From: Afipia carboxidovorans OM5
GTDB taxonomy: Bacteria > Pseudomonadota > Alphaproteobacteria > Rhizobiales > Xanthobacteraceae
DNA length: 64,000 bases
Direction of reading: 5' to 3'
Assembly (NCBI RefSeq): GCF_000218565.1
Contig: NC_015684.1
Coordinates: 2,790,001 to 2,854,000, forward strand
The notes below the pieces were generated by a model. It was not told the origin of the DNA, did not search any database, and worked only from the letters and a program-made list of their open reading frames with translations. The position numbers and the translations under genes are program-made. The first letter of the stretch is position 1; each line of letters begins with the position of its first letter. This document shows, piece by piece, positions 8,403-17,449 of this stretch.

Positions 8403-8587
8403 TGATGATTCACCCCTTAAAACCGCCGTAAGGCTGCGCCGTTCCTAGCACGGCGAAAGCGCCCCGCCGACCCTCAAAGGGCAGGCTCAGGGCGGCCGCC
8501 CGAACACGTTTTGATGCAAAAAATGTCAGCCGGACCTCGAAAAAACCCAAAAACCGAACCTGGGATGGCTCAGGTGTACGTGGGATC

Positions 8588-8710
8588 GTCATGCGCGGGC
8601 ATAGCCGTTCGAAGAACGGCGTCGCTTCCGCTCGCCTATGACCCGCGCATCCATCGGAAAAGAAGAACGACTTCAACGAGATGGATTGCCGGGTCAAGCC
8701 CGGCAATGAC
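8588..8710. repeat. palindromic repeat in the 316 bp gap before manC
   Basis: The 8403-8718 interval has no credible gene. Its right half carries GTCATGCGCGGGCATAGCCG and CTATGACCCGCGCATCCAT, followed by GATGGATTGCCGGGTC-AAGCCCGGCAATGAC, the same modules as at 16030 and 17307. The left part (8403-8587) shows no recognisable element apart from presumed promoter sequence for the dehydrogenase. Confidence 0.65.
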
Positions 8711-8718
8711 AAGTAAGC

Positions 8719-10128
8719 CTAGCGCCGATAATCGTCCTCGATGCGGATGATGTCGTCCTCGCCGAGATAGCTACCGGTTTGAACCTCGATCAGCTCCAGC
8801 GGGATCTTGCCCGGGTTCTCCAGCCGGTGAGTCGCGCCGATCGGGATGTAGATCGATTCGTTCTCGTGGACGATCGACTCGGCGCCGTCGAGCGTCACCT
8901 TCGCGGCACCTCGCACCACGATCCAGTGCTCGGAGCGGTGGTGGTGCTTCTGCAGCGACAACCGCCCGCCCGCCTTGACGATGATCCGTTTCACCTGATG
9001 CCGGTCGCCAGTGTCGAGCGATTGATAGGAGCCCCAGGGCCGATGCACCTTGAGGTGATCCTCCGTCACCTGCGGCTGCGCCTTCTTCAGTTTCGCGACG
9101 AGCCGCTTCAGCGCGTTCGGGTCCTTCTGCCGCGATACCAGAATGGCGTCCTGCGTCGCCACCACCACGACATCGTCGACGCCCTCCAGTGCAACGAGCG
9201 CCTTGTCCGATGCGACGTTGCAGTTGGTCGCGCCCTCGAACACCGCTGTGCCGCGTGCGGCGTTGCCGTCGTCGTCCTTGGGCGAAAGCTCCCACACCGC
9301 GTGCCACGAGCCGACATCCGACCAACCGCAGGACAGCGGAATGACAGCCGCCCGCGCGGTCTTCTCCATCACGGCGTAGTCGATCGACATCGGCGTCGCG
9401 CGCGCAAACGACTCCTCATCGAGCGTGACAAAGCCGAGATCACTGCCCGCCTTCGCCACCGCCTCGCGCGCCGCAGCGACGCTTGCGGCATCGCTCGCCT
9501 CGTATTCGGACAGGAGCGTGCCGGCCGCGAACATGAAGTTGCCGCTGTTCCAGAGAAAGCCGTCGCGCACATAGGTCGTGGCCGTCGCCTCGTCCGGCTT
9601 CTCGACGAACTTCGCGACCGCCAGCACGTCGCCTGCGATCTTATCGCCGGGCTGGATATAGCCGTACTCGGTCGCGGCCCGTTCCGGCTTGATGCCGAAC
9701 GTGACGATCCGCCCGCTTGCCGCCACCTCGACCGCCTGTCGGCAGGCTTCAACGAAAGTGTCCGCGTCGCTGACGACATGATCGGCGGCGAGCGCCAGCA
9801 CCACCGCCTGCGGATCGCGGCTTGCGGCAAACGCCGCACCGGCGGCGATGGCGGGTCCGGAATCCCGGCGGCAAGGCTCGAGCAGAATGTCGGCCTCGCG
9901 TTCGATCTCGGCGAGCTGCTCGCGCACCATGAATCGGTAAAGCGCGTTGGTGATGACGATCGGCCGTGCGAACAGCGCCTCGTCGCTGACCCGCATCAGC
10001 GTATCCTGAAACGTCGAGTGTTGACCGAACAACGACAAAAACTGCTTCGGGCGGTTTTCCCGAGACGCCGGCCAGAGCCGTGTCCCGGCGCCGCCGCACA
10101 TGATCAAGGGAATAATCTGTTTCGTCAT
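8719..10128 (-). CDS. manC: mannose-1-phosphate guanylyltransferase / mannose-6-phosphate isomerase
   Basis: A 469-residue bifunctional enzyme of the AlgA/ManC/XanB type. The N-terminal nucleotidyltransferase starts with LIMCGGAGTRLWPASR and ENRPKQF. The C-terminal cupin-type isomerase domain contains HRPWGSYQSLD, KHHHRSEHWIVVRG and the IPIGATHRLENPG metal-site region. It produces GDP-mannose from fructose-6-phosphate via mannose-6-phosphate, for O-antigen or exopolysaccharide. ATG 10128 is where homology begins; longer in-frame starts would run into the epimerase gene. It lies 31 bp downstream of a UDP-glucuronate epimerase gene on the same strand, consistent with one polysaccharide-precursor operon. 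Confidence 0.93.
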   Translation of the reverse strand: MTKQIIPLIMCGGAGTRLWPASRENRPKQFLSLFGQHSTFQDTLMRVSDEALFARPIVITNALYRFMVREQLAEIEREADILLEPCRRDSGPAIAAGAAFAASRDPQAVVLALAADHVVSDADTFVEACRQAVEVAASGRIVTFGIKPERAATEYGYIQPGDKIAGDVLAVAKFVEKPDEATATTYVRDGFLWNSGNFMFAAGTLLSEYEASDAASVAAAREAVAKAGSDLGFVTLDEESFARATPMSIDYAVMEKTARAAVIPLSCGWSDVGSWHAVWELSPKDDDGNAARGTAVFEGATNCNVASDKALVALEGVDDVVVVATQDAILVSRQKDPNALKRLVAKLKKAQPQVTEDHLKVHRPWGSYQSLDTGDRHQVKRIIVKAGGRLSLQKHHHRSEHWIVVRGAAKVTLDGAESIVHENESIYIPIGATHRLENPGKIPLELIEVQTGSYLGEDDIIRIEDDYRR

Positions 10129-10159
10129 TCGAGGCCGGCTTTCTGAAAAATCCGCGTGC

Positions 10160-11179
10160 TCAAATCCGGTGATACTGCCGATACCATGCCACAAAGCGCG
10201 CGACGCCGTCTGCGAGCGGCGTGTCGGGACGGAAATCAACTTCCCGCCGCAGGTCCTCGATGTCGGCATAGGTGGCGTAGACGTCACCCGCCTGCATCGG
10301 CAGCAATTCCTTGCGCGCGGTGCGGCCAAGCTCGCGCTCCATCGCCGCGACGAGGTCCATCAGCTTCTCCGGCTTGTTGTTGCCGATGTTGTAGATCCGC
10401 CAGGGCGCGTGGCTTGTCGCGGGGTCCGGCGCTTCGGGATTCCACGCGGGGTTCGGCTTTGCCGGACGCTGAGCAAGGCGCACCACCGCCTCCGTCACGT
10501 CATCGACATAGGTGAAGTCGCGCAGCATGTCGCCATTGTTGAACAGACGGATCGGCTTGTCCGCGACGATCGCGTTCGCGAACAGATACATCGCCATATC
10601 CGGACGGCCCCACGGCCCGTACACCGTGAAGAAACGCAGGCCCGTCGCCGGCAATCCATAGAGATGGCTGTAGGTATGCGCCATCAATTCGTTCGCCCGC
10701 TTGCTCGCGGCATAGAGACTGATCGGATGGTTGACGCTGTCGTGCTCGGAGAACGGCAGCTTGGTGTTCGCGCCATAGACCGAGGACGACGACGCAAACA
10801 GCAGATGCTCGCAGCCGTTATGCCGGCAGCCTTCAAGGATGTTGGCGAATCCCTGCAGATTGGAATCGATATAGACGTTGGGATGGTCGATCGAGTAGCG
10901 CACCCCCGCCTGCGCGGCGAGGTGGATCACCAGCGGGAAACGATGCGTCTCGAAAAGCGCGCGGACTGCGGCGCGGTCAGCCAGATCGATCTTCTCAAAG
11001 GCGAAGCCCCTGGCGTTCTTCAGGATCGCAAGCCGCGCCTCTTTCAGGGCGGGGTCGTAATAATCGTTGATATTGTCGAGGCCTATGACCTCGTGGCCAG
11101 CCTGCAGCAGCCGCTGCGCGACATGGAAGCCGATGAACCCGGCCGCTCCGGTAACGAGAATGGTTTTCTTGGACATCAT
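10160..11179 (-). CDS. lpsL: UDP-glucuronate 4-epimerase
   Basis: A 339-residue extended SDR. The NAD site is VTGAAGFIGFHV (9-20). The catalytic triad is the Ser run LLFASSSSVYG plus Y156 and K160 in YAASK. The segments GLDNINDYYDP, QAGVRYSIDHPNVYI and FFTVYGPWGRPDMA are hallmarks of the UDP-glucuronate/galacturonate epimerases (LpsL, CapI). The product UDP-galacturonate is used in rhizobial LPS core and exopolysaccharide. The start could be Met1 or Met2. It probably forms a transcript with manC. Confidence 0.88.
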   Translation of the reverse strand: MMSKKTILVTGAAGFIGFHVAQRLLQAGHEVIGLDNINDYYDPALKEARLAILKNARGFAFEKIDLADRAAVRALFETHRFPLVIHLAAQAGVRYSIDHPNVYIDSNLQGFANILEGCRHNGCEHLLFASSSSVYGANTKLPFSEHDSVNHPISLYAASKRANELMAHTYSHLYGLPATGLRFFTVYGPWGRPDMAMYLFANAIVADKPIRLFNNGDMLRDFTYVDDVTEAVVRLAQRPAKPNPAWNPEAPDPATSHAPWRIYNIGNNKPEKLMDLVAAMERELGRTARKELLPMQAGDVYATYADIEDLRREVDFRPDTPLADGVARFVAWYRQYHRI

Positions 11180-11313
11180 CCCAGAACGGTTGACGAAAAA
11201 GATGGCGGCTTCACGATTGCTTTCCTATTGCGAGTTACGGCGTAAAGCCATACCACGCAGCGAAATATCCTCACCGGCGTCCGCTCACGCCGCCCTGCCA
11301 TGGCATAGCCCGG

Positions 11314-12276
11314 ATGCGCTCAGCCCTCCTTCTCGCCCTCCGCATCCTGATTTCGGTCGGGCTGCTCTATCTGTCGCTCCGGGGCATTCACTTCGACGCG
11401 GTGTGGGCGCGGCTGAACGATTTCGGCTTCGAGTGGTTCGCACTCGCCATTCTGACGACACTCCTGCAGGTGGTTCTCAGCGCCTACCGGTGGCGCGAGG
11501 TGACGGCGCAATGCGACGCGGCGCTCGATACTCCCCACGCGATCAAGTTCAACATGATCGGCACTTTCTTCAACCAGACGCTGCCCTCCTCCATCGGCGG
11601 CGACGCCATGCGGCTCTGGCTTCTCGGCCGCACCGCGGGCTGGCGGCAGGCGACCTACTCGGTGCTGGTGGACCGCGCCGTGGGTCTGATCGCACTCGCC
11701 GTCATCATCGTCGGCAGCCTGCCGTGGAGCTATCCGCTCATCACCAGCCCCAAGGGACAGATCGCGCTTGTCGTGATCGGCTGCACCGCGCTCGCGGGCA
11801 GCATCGGCTTTCTCGTGGTCGGCAGCCTGTCATGGCCATGGCTGAAAAAATGGTGGCCGCTGCGGCACGTCCATGCCTGCGGGGTCATTGCGAACAAAGT
11901 ACTGTTCAATCTGACATCGGGGCCGAAGGTCGCGGTGCTGTCGTTCACCATCCACTCGCTCGCCGTCGTCGTCGCGTGGTGCTGCGTGCAGGCGATCCAC
12001 GCGTCGGCGTCGTTCGGAGAACTCTTCCTGCTGATCCCGCCGATCATGCTCATCACCATGATGCCGATCTCGATCGCCGGCTGGGGCGTGCGCGAGGCCG
12101 CGATGACGGTGGCTTTTGGTTATGCCGGACTTGTCACCGGCGACGGCACGGTGGTGTCGATCCTGTTCGGCATCGTCACCTTCATCGTCGGCGCACTCGG
12201 CGGTCTGGTTTGGATTTCAAGCCCGGAAAAACGCGACCGGATCACGCCGGCCGTTCCGCGCATCGACGAGTCTTAG
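11314..12276 (+). CDS. flippase-like integral membrane protein (UPF0104, LPG synthase TM family)
   Basis: A 320-residue protein with about eight transmembrane segments and the family motif NQTLPSSIGGDAMR near residue 90, plus ISIAGWGVREAAM near residue 250. Members include the membrane halves of lysyl-PG synthases and proteins linked to polysaccharide or glycolipid translocation; none of the soluble aminoacyl-transfer domain is present here. It is flanked by LPS precursor genes and reads toward hldE. A role in lipid-linked sugar handling is inferred from context only. Confidence 0.8.
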   Translation: MRSALLLALRILISVGLLYLSLRGIHFDAVWARLNDFGFEWFALAILTTLLQVVLSAYRWREVTAQCDAALDTPHAIKFNMIGTFFNQTLPSSIGGDAMRLWLLGRTAGWRQATYSVLVDRAVGLIALAVIIVGSLPWSYPLITSPKGQIALVVIGCTALAGSIGFLVVGSLSWPWLKKWWPLRHVHACGVIANKVLFNLTSGPKVAVLSFTIHSLAVVVAWCCVQAIHASASFGELFLLIPPIMLITMMPISIAGWGVREAAMTVAFGYAGLVTGDGTVVSILFGIVTFIVGALGGLVWISSPEKRDRITPAVPRIDES

Positions 12277-12291
12277 GCGTTTTGCGTTTGT

Positions 12292-13764
12292 CTATCCGCC
12301 GTTCTGCCGCGCGCGATTGACGAGCGACGTCGTGCTGTGGCCGGGCAGAATGTCGATCAGCACGACCTCACCGCCATTCGCGGCGACGAATTCATGGCCG
12401 ACCACCTGCTCGCGGGTATAGTCGCCGCCCTTCACCAGCACGCTCGGCTTGATTTGCCGGATCAGATTGAGCGGCGTGTCTTCCTCGAAGATGACGACGA
12501 GATCGACGGCTTCCAGCGCCGCCAGCACTTCGGCGCGCGCAAGCTCCGCCTGCACCGGGCGGGTTTCGCCCTTCAGACGGCGGACTGACGAGTCGCTGTT
12601 GAGGCCGACGACGAGCCGGTCGCAGGTCGCGCGCGCCTGCGTCAGCACCCGCACATGGCCCGGATGCAGAATGTCGAAGCAGCCGTTGGTGAAGCCGATC
12701 CGCAGACCCGCACGGCGCCAGTCATCGAGCCGCGCGTCGAGCTCCTTCCAGCCGGAGACGACTTTCTCTTCCATCGTCAGCGATGCCTGCGGCACGATCT
12801 TCTTGCGCAACTCGGCACGCGTGACGCTTGCGGTACCGCGCTTGCCGACAGCCACCGCCGCGGCCGCCGATGCCGCACGCACCGCTTCCTCATCGCTCGC
12901 ACCGCTTGCGAGCGCGAGCGCGAGCGTCGCCGCGACCGTATCGCCCGCGCCGGAGACGTCGCGGACCTTGGCCGGATAGGCTGGCACATGCAGCACGTCG
13001 CCATTCCTGGCGACAAGCGTCATGCCGTTTTCGCTTTGCGTAATCAGCATCGCCTCGCAGCCCGCAATCTCGATCGCTTCGCGCGCGGCGAGCCCGATCT
13101 CCTGCGGCGTGCGGGCGCGGCTGCGGGTCGCCTCGGTGAATTCCTTGCGGTTCGGCGTGAGGATAGACGCGCCGTGGTAGACCGCAAAATTGAGATGCTT
13201 GGGATCGACGATGACGCGCTTGTTAGCTTGATGCGCGGCATCGATGATCTCGCGGATCACGCGCTGGGTCAGCACGCCCTTGGCGTAATCGGACAGCAGC
13301 ACGATGTCGGCGCGCGGCAGCGCCTTGATCGCCGCGGCGATCAGTTTCGACTCGACATCGGGCGCGGCTGCCAGCGCGACCTCCCAGTCCGCCCGCAGCA
13401 TGTGGGTGGCGTAATGCTCGGAGACGAAACGCACCTTGCGCGTCGTCGGGCGCGAGGGATCGACAATCAGATTCGCCTCGATCAAGGCATCCTGCGTCAG
13501 ATCGCTTTTCAACGTCTCGCCGGCCGCATCCTGACCGATCAGGCCGACGAAAATGCAGGTCGCGCCAAGGGCTGCGATATTGCGCGCAACGTTACCCGCG
13601 CCGCCGACATTGAGTTCGCTGCGCTGCGCGGCAATCACCGGCGCAGGCGCCTCGGGAGAGACGCGCGACACCTCGCCATAGACGAACTCGTCGAGCATCA
13701 GATCGCCGATGCACAGCACGGTCCGCTGCGTCATCCGCTCCGACAGCGTATCGAAATCAATCAT
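12292..13764 (-). CDS. hldE: bifunctional heptose 7-phosphate kinase / heptose 1-phosphate adenylyltransferase
   Basis: A 490-residue fusion. The N-terminal ribokinase-like domain (about 1-320) has ELNVGGAGNVARNIAALGA and the PfkB signature DVSGAGDTVAATLALALASG. The C-terminal nucleotidyltransferase (about 345-490) has GFTNGCFDILHPGHVRVL with the HxGH site. It phosphorylates D-glycero-D-manno-heptose 7-phosphate at C1 and later adenylylates the heptose 1-phosphate, giving ADP-D,D-heptose. It is 28 bp downstream of hldD on the same strand. With gmhA and gmhB nearby, all four ADP-heptose enzymes are in 5 kb. Confidence 0.96.
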   Translation of the reverse strand: MIDFDTLSERMTQRTVLCIGDLMLDEFVYGEVSRVSPEAPAPVIAAQRSELNVGGAGNVARNIAALGATCIFVGLIGQDAAGETLKSDLTQDALIEANLIVDPSRPTTRKVRFVSEHYATHMLRADWEVALAAAPDVESKLIAAAIKALPRADIVLLSDYAKGVLTQRVIREIIDAAHQANKRVIVDPKHLNFAVYHGASILTPNRKEFTEATRSRARTPQEIGLAAREAIEIAGCEAMLITQSENGMTLVARNGDVLHVPAYPAKVRDVSGAGDTVAATLALALASGASDEEAVRAASAAAAVAVGKRGTASVTRAELRKKIVPQASLTMEEKVVSGWKELDARLDDWRRAGLRIGFTNGCFDILHPGHVRVLTQARATCDRLVVGLNSDSSVRRLKGETRPVQAELARAEVLAALEAVDLVVIFEEDTPLNLIRQIKPSVLVKGGDYTREQVVGHEFVAANGGEVVLIDILPGHSTTSLVNRARQNGG

Positions 13765-13792
13765 GATGCGAGGCCTTCATCGCAAATAGCGG

Positions 13793-14773
13793 TCATCGAT
13801 AGCGGTCCGGCCGATCGAGAAAATTCTTGACGTAGGAGGCAACCGAATCCTCGAGCGGCGTGAAACCGCCATTATATCCGGCGCGGCGCAGATGCTCGCC
13901 GTCTGCCTCGGTGAAATACTGGTAGCTGCCGCGAATTTCTTCGGGCATGTCGATATAGGCGATCTTTTCCTTGGCGCCGAGCGCCGCATAGACCGCGACG
14001 ATCAGATCACGGAAGCTGCGCGCCTTGCCGGTGCCGACATTGAAGATGCCGCTGACGCGCGGATTGTCGACGAGCCACATCACCACGCGCAGCACGTCAT
14101 CGACATAGATGAAGTCGCGGCGCTGGTCGCCGTCGGCAATTCCCTCGCGATGCGATTTGAAAAGCTGGATGGTCTTGCCGTGCTTGATGTCGTCGAAGCG
14201 GCGCGTCAGCACGCTCATCATCGAACCCTTGTGATACTCGTTGGGCCCGAACACGTTGAAAAACTTCAGCCCCGCCCATTGCGGCGGCAGCGTCTCGTTC
14301 TTTGCAACGCGCGTCGCCACCGCGACGTCGAACAGATACTTGCTCCAGCCGTAGAGGTTCATCGGCCGCAACGCCTTCAGCGCCTCGAGGCTGTTGTCGT
14401 CGCGGAAGCCCTGCGTGCCGTCGCCATAGGTCGCCGCCGACGAGGCATAGATGAAGGGGGTCGGGTTCACGGTGCACCAGTCGAGGAGCCGCATCGACAG
14501 GCGATAGTTGGTCTCGAACACGAGGTCGCCATCGGTCGCGGTGGTCGCCGAGATCGCGCCCATATGGATGACGCCGGAGAGCCTGCGCCCGCGCAGCCAT
14601 GCCATCAGTTCGCCCGGCGGCACGACGTCGGAGATTTGCCGCTTGGCGAGGTTGCGCCACTTGCCCTCGTCGCCGAGGAAATCCGAGACCACGACATCGG
14701 CATGGCCGGCCTCGTTCAGCGCCGCGACAATATTGGAGCCGATAAACCCGGCGCCTCCAGTCACCAGAAACAT
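13793..14773 (-). CDS. hldD: ADP-L-glycero-D-manno-heptose 6-epimerase
   Basis: A 326-residue SDR epimerase. The NADP site is MFLVTGGAGFIGSN at the very N-terminus; FIYASSAATYGDG and LYGWSKYLFD supply the Ser/Thr and Tyr-x3-Lys catalytic residues. KFFNVFGPNEYHKGSM is diagnostic of HldD (RfaD). It converts ADP-D,D-heptose to the L,D form used by WaaC and WaaF. It is divergent from waaF with a 171 bp shared promoter region and is followed closely by hldE. Confidence 0.95.
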   Translation of the reverse strand: MFLVTGGAGFIGSNIVAALNEAGHADVVVSDFLGDEGKWRNLAKRQISDVVPPGELMAWLRGRRLSGVIHMGAISATTATDGDLVFETNYRLSMRLLDWCTVNPTPFIYASSAATYGDGTQGFRDDNSLEALKALRPMNLYGWSKYLFDVAVATRVAKNETLPPQWAGLKFFNVFGPNEYHKGSMMSVLTRRFDDIKHGKTIQLFKSHREGIADGDQRRDFIYVDDVLRVVMWLVDNPRVSGIFNVGTGKARSFRDLIVAVYAALGAKEKIAYIDMPEEIRGSYQYFTEADGEHLRRAGYNGGFTPLEDSVASYVKNFLDRPDRYR

Positions 14774-14944
14774 CGAAATTATCCCGTTTTCGACAAAGTA
14801 CTGCCCAAGCGGCCCCGCCTCGGCCCGGCTAGTAAGCCACCGGCAGGCCCTAAGCTCGCCTCACTTGAGCAAAACGCTTCTAGACGCCCTTTCGCGAAAG
14901 CGATACCCCGATGGCCCATCTCTAGCAGGCTTCCCGCTCGATTA

Positions 14945-16024
14945 ATGAATCAAAATTCACCCATCGAGACCATTGCGGCGGACCCACGCCCGACGAGCCC
15001 GATCCTGATCGTCCCGTATATGTGGATCGGCGACTTCGTGCGGGGGCACACCGCCGTGCGGCTGCTGAAGGCGCGCTGGCCGAACCGGCCGGTGGACCTG
15101 CTCAGCACCACGCTGTGCGCGCCGCTTGCCGACTACATGCCGGGTGTCCGGAAGACCATCGTCTATGACCTGCCGCGCGGGCGGATCGCGCTCGACAGGC
15201 AGCGGGAGCTGGCCGCCCTGTTCCGCCGCGAGGGCTATGGCACTGCGCTGATGATGCCCCGGACCTGGAAATCGGCGCTGGCGCCGACGCTTGCCGGTAT
15301 CCCCGAGCGGATCGGCTTCATCGGCGAGGCACGGTTCGGCCTCGTCACCGACCTGCGCCGGGGCGAGCGCGCTTTGCCCCGCATGGTCGACAAGATGGCG
15401 GCACTGGTGCTGCCCCGTAACGTTGTGAAGGCTGCCCACACGTGGCCGGTACCGCAGCTCGAGGTACCCGAGGCCGAGATCAAAGCCTGGCGCGCCAGGA
15501 ACAATCTCGGCGACGGCGCGGCCATTGCGCTGGCGCCCGGCGCGGTCGGCCCCTCCAAGCGCTGGACCTATTACGCGGAAGCCGCGCGCAAACTGGCGGA
15601 GCGCGGCTTCAACATCTGGATCGTCGGCGGCCCCGGCGAGAAACAGCAGGCCGCCGAGATCGTCGCCGCGGGTGGGCCGCGCGTGCGCGACCTCACCGGC
15701 ACCGACCTGCGCAACGGCATCCTCGCGCTCGCAGCCGCGAGCGAAGTCATCTCGAACGACTCCGGCCTGCTGCATGTCGCGGGCGCGATCGGTACGCCCT
15801 CGATCGGCATTTTCGGGCCGACCAGCCCCTATCACTGGGCGCCGCTCAACGGCCTCGCCGCCACCATGAAGCGCGCGACCAATCTGCCGTGCCAGCCGTG
15901 CCACAAGCCGGTCTGCACCGCGAACGACCACGCCTGCATGCGCGACATCACCGCCCGCGAGGTGGTGGACACCGCGCTCAAGGTGATCGCGGAGAAGATC
16001 AAAAACCGGCCGGTGTCGGCCTAA
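14945..16024 (+). CDS. waaF: ADP-heptose:LPS heptosyltransferase II
   Basis: A 359-residue GT9 enzyme. The N-terminus PILIVPYMWIGDFVRGHTAV is the WaaF acceptor-side signature. The C-terminal donor site has LAPGAVGPSKRWTYY and NDSGLLHVAGAIGTPSIGIF, ending near HACMRDITAREV. It adds the second heptose to the LPS inner core at the cytoplasmic membrane. The frame stays open far upstream across hldD, but homology begins at ATG 14945. gmhA and gmhB follow on the same strand after a palindromic repeat. Confidence 0.92.
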   Translation: MNQNSPIETIAADPRPTSPILIVPYMWIGDFVRGHTAVRLLKARWPNRPVDLLSTTLCAPLADYMPGVRKTIVYDLPRGRIALDRQRELAALFRREGYGTALMMPRTWKSALAPTLAGIPERIGFIGEARFGLVTDLRRGERALPRMVDKMAALVLPRNVVKAAHTWPVPQLEVPEAEIKAWRARNNLGDGAAIALAPGAVGPSKRWTYYAEAARKLAERGFNIWIVGGPGEKQQAAEIVAAGGPRVRDLTGTDLRNGILALAAASEVISNDSGLLHVAGAIGTPSIGIFGPTSPYHWAPLNGLAATMKRATNLPCQPCHKPVCTANDHACMRDITAREVVDTALKVIAEKIKNRPVSA

Positions 16025-16029
16025 AACCT

Positions 16030-16101
16030 GTCATTGCCGGGCTTGACCCGGCAATCCATCTCCTTTTTTAGATGGATGCGCGGATCAAGTCCGCGCATGA
16101 C
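16030..16101. repeat. double palindromic repeat between waaF and gmhA
   Basis: Reads GTCATTGCCGGG-cttgaCCCGGCAATCCATC, then a T-rich loop, then GATGGATGCGCGGATC-aaGTCCGCGCATGAC. The outer modules are shared, inverted, with the 17307 copy. It is transcribed in the waaF-gmhA gap and may be a weak terminator or an mRNA-stabilising structure. Confidence 0.7.
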
Positions 16102-16147
16102 GAACGCGATAAAATGTTCGCCAGCCTTCCCTCGACCAAGGTGCCCT

Positions 16148-16741
16148 GTGAGCCAGAATCCGATTGCCGATCATTTCCAGGCCTCGCTTGCGGGGCTCAC
16201 GCGCGCCGTTGAAAGCGCGGAGTTGCAGGCGACCGTGAAGACCATCGCCGATGCCATCACCGGCAGTCTGCGCGCCGGCAACAAGCTCCTTTTGATCGGC
16301 AATGGCGGCAGCGCCGCCGACGCCCAGCATATCGCCGCCGAGATTGTCGGCCGCTACAAGCGCGAGCGCCGCGCGTGGGCCGCGATCGCGCTCACCACCG
16401 ACACCTCGGCGCTCACCGCCATCGGTAACGACTACGGCATCGAAGACATGTTCGCCCGTCAGGTCGAAGGGCTTGCACGGCCGGGCGACGTGCTGATCGC
16501 GATGACGACCTCCGGCCGCTCGCCGAACATTCTGGCGGCACTGCGCCGTGCGCGCGAACTTGGCGTCACCACTATCGGTCTCACCGGCACCAGGGGCGAA
16601 AGCCTGCGTGCGCTGTGCGATCACGTCCTGATCGCGCCCTGCGACGACACCCCGGTGATCCAGCAGATCCACATGGTGGCGCTGCATGCGATCTGCGATG
16701 ACGTCGAGCGCGCGGTGATGAGCGAGCCCGGCAAGGCATGA
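16148..16741 (+). CDS. gmhA: sedoheptulose 7-phosphate isomerase
   Basis: A 197-residue SIS-domain protein matching the normal GmhA length when started at GTG 16148 (AAGG lies about 8 nt upstream). Longer starts would translate the palindromic repeat. LLLIGNGGSAADAQHIAAE, MTTSGRSPNILAAL and VIQQIHMVALHAICD are the substrate and metal-site segments. It converts sedoheptulose 7-phosphate to D-glycero-D-manno-heptose 7-phosphate, the first step of ADP-heptose synthesis. Its stop overlaps the gmhB start by 4 bp (ATGA). Confidence 0.93.
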   Translation: MSQNPIADHFQASLAGLTRAVESAELQATVKTIADAITGSLRAGNKLLLIGNGGSAADAQHIAAEIVGRYKRERRAWAAIALTTDTSALTAIGNDYGIEDMFARQVEGLARPGDVLIAMTTSGRSPNILAALRRARELGVTTIGLTGTRGESLRALCDHVLIAPCDDTPVIQQIHMVALHAICDDVERAVMSEPGKA

Positions 16742-17271
16742 GCGACGCGGCCGCGCTTCGCCCGGCGGCGTTCCTCGATCGCGACGGCGTTCTCAATCAC
16801 GACGACGGCTATATCGGCACCCGCGAGCGCGTGCGCTGGATGCCGAATGCGGCCGCCGCGATCCGTCGCCTCAACGCCGCCGGATATCTCGTCTTCATCG
16901 CCACCAACCAGTCGGGCGTCGCGCGCGGCTTCTTCACCGAGGACGATGTCCACGCGCTGCATCACTGGATACGCGAGGAGTTGTCGCGTGAGGGCGCGCG
17001 CATCGACGACATCCGCTATTGCCCGCATCACATCGCCGGCAGCGTGCCGCAATTCCGCAGTGACCACCCCTGGCGCAAGCCGAAGCCCGGCATGATCCTC
17101 GATCTGATGGCGCATTGGCCGATCGACGCCGCGCGCAGCTTTGTGATCGGCGACAAACCGAGCGATATGGAAGCGGCGAAGGCCGCAGGCGTTGCGGGCT
17201 ATCTGTTCGCGGGCGGCGATCTCGATGCGTTCGTGGCGGACGTGCTGACGAAGCAGGACGCGCAATCCTAG
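16738..17271 (+). CDS. gmhB: D-glycero-D-manno-heptose 1,7-bisphosphate 7-phosphatase, atypical zinc loop
   Basis: A 177-residue HAD phosphatase: DRDGVLN (14-20, nucleophile D14 and acid D16), ATNQSGVARG (55-64), KPKPGM and VIGDKPSDMEAAKAAG. It removes the C7 phosphate between the two HldE reactions. GmhB normally binds a structural zinc with a C-x-H ... C-x-C loop. Here C95 and H97 of YCPHH are kept, but the second pair is replaced by SDHPWRKP, so the zinc site looks incomplete. Translational coupling to gmhA secures the assignment. Confidence 0.9.
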   Translation: MSDAAALRPAAFLDRDGVLNHDDGYIGTRERVRWMPNAAAAIRRLNAAGYLVFIATNQSGVARGFFTEDDVHALHHWIREELSREGARIDDIRYCPHHIAGSVPQFRSDHPWRKPKPGMILDLMAHWPIDAARSFVIGDKPSDMEAAKAAGVAGYLFAGGDLDAFVADVLTKQDAQS

Positions 17272-17306
17272 TTATTAGTGCTCGCAACCTGCCAAAACGC
17301 ATAAAC

Positions 17307-17410
17307 GTCATGCGCGGACTTGATCCGCGCATCCATCCCTCTCAAAAAGATGGATTGCCGGGTCATAAGGGCGTTCACGCCCGTCTAAACGGGCTATGCC
17401 CGGCAATGAC
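17307..17410. repeat. double palindromic repeat downstream of gmhB
   Basis: Contains GTCATGCGCGGACTTGATCC and GCGCATCCATC, then GATGGATTGCCGGGTC ... GCCCGGCAATGAC with an inner stem GGGCGTTCACGCCC. The module order is the mirror image of the 16030 copy. It separates the convergent gmhB and waaC genes. Confidence 0.7.
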
Positions 17411-17449
17411 ACTCATGACGACGAGAGATATCGTGCAGGCCAGAGAGCG

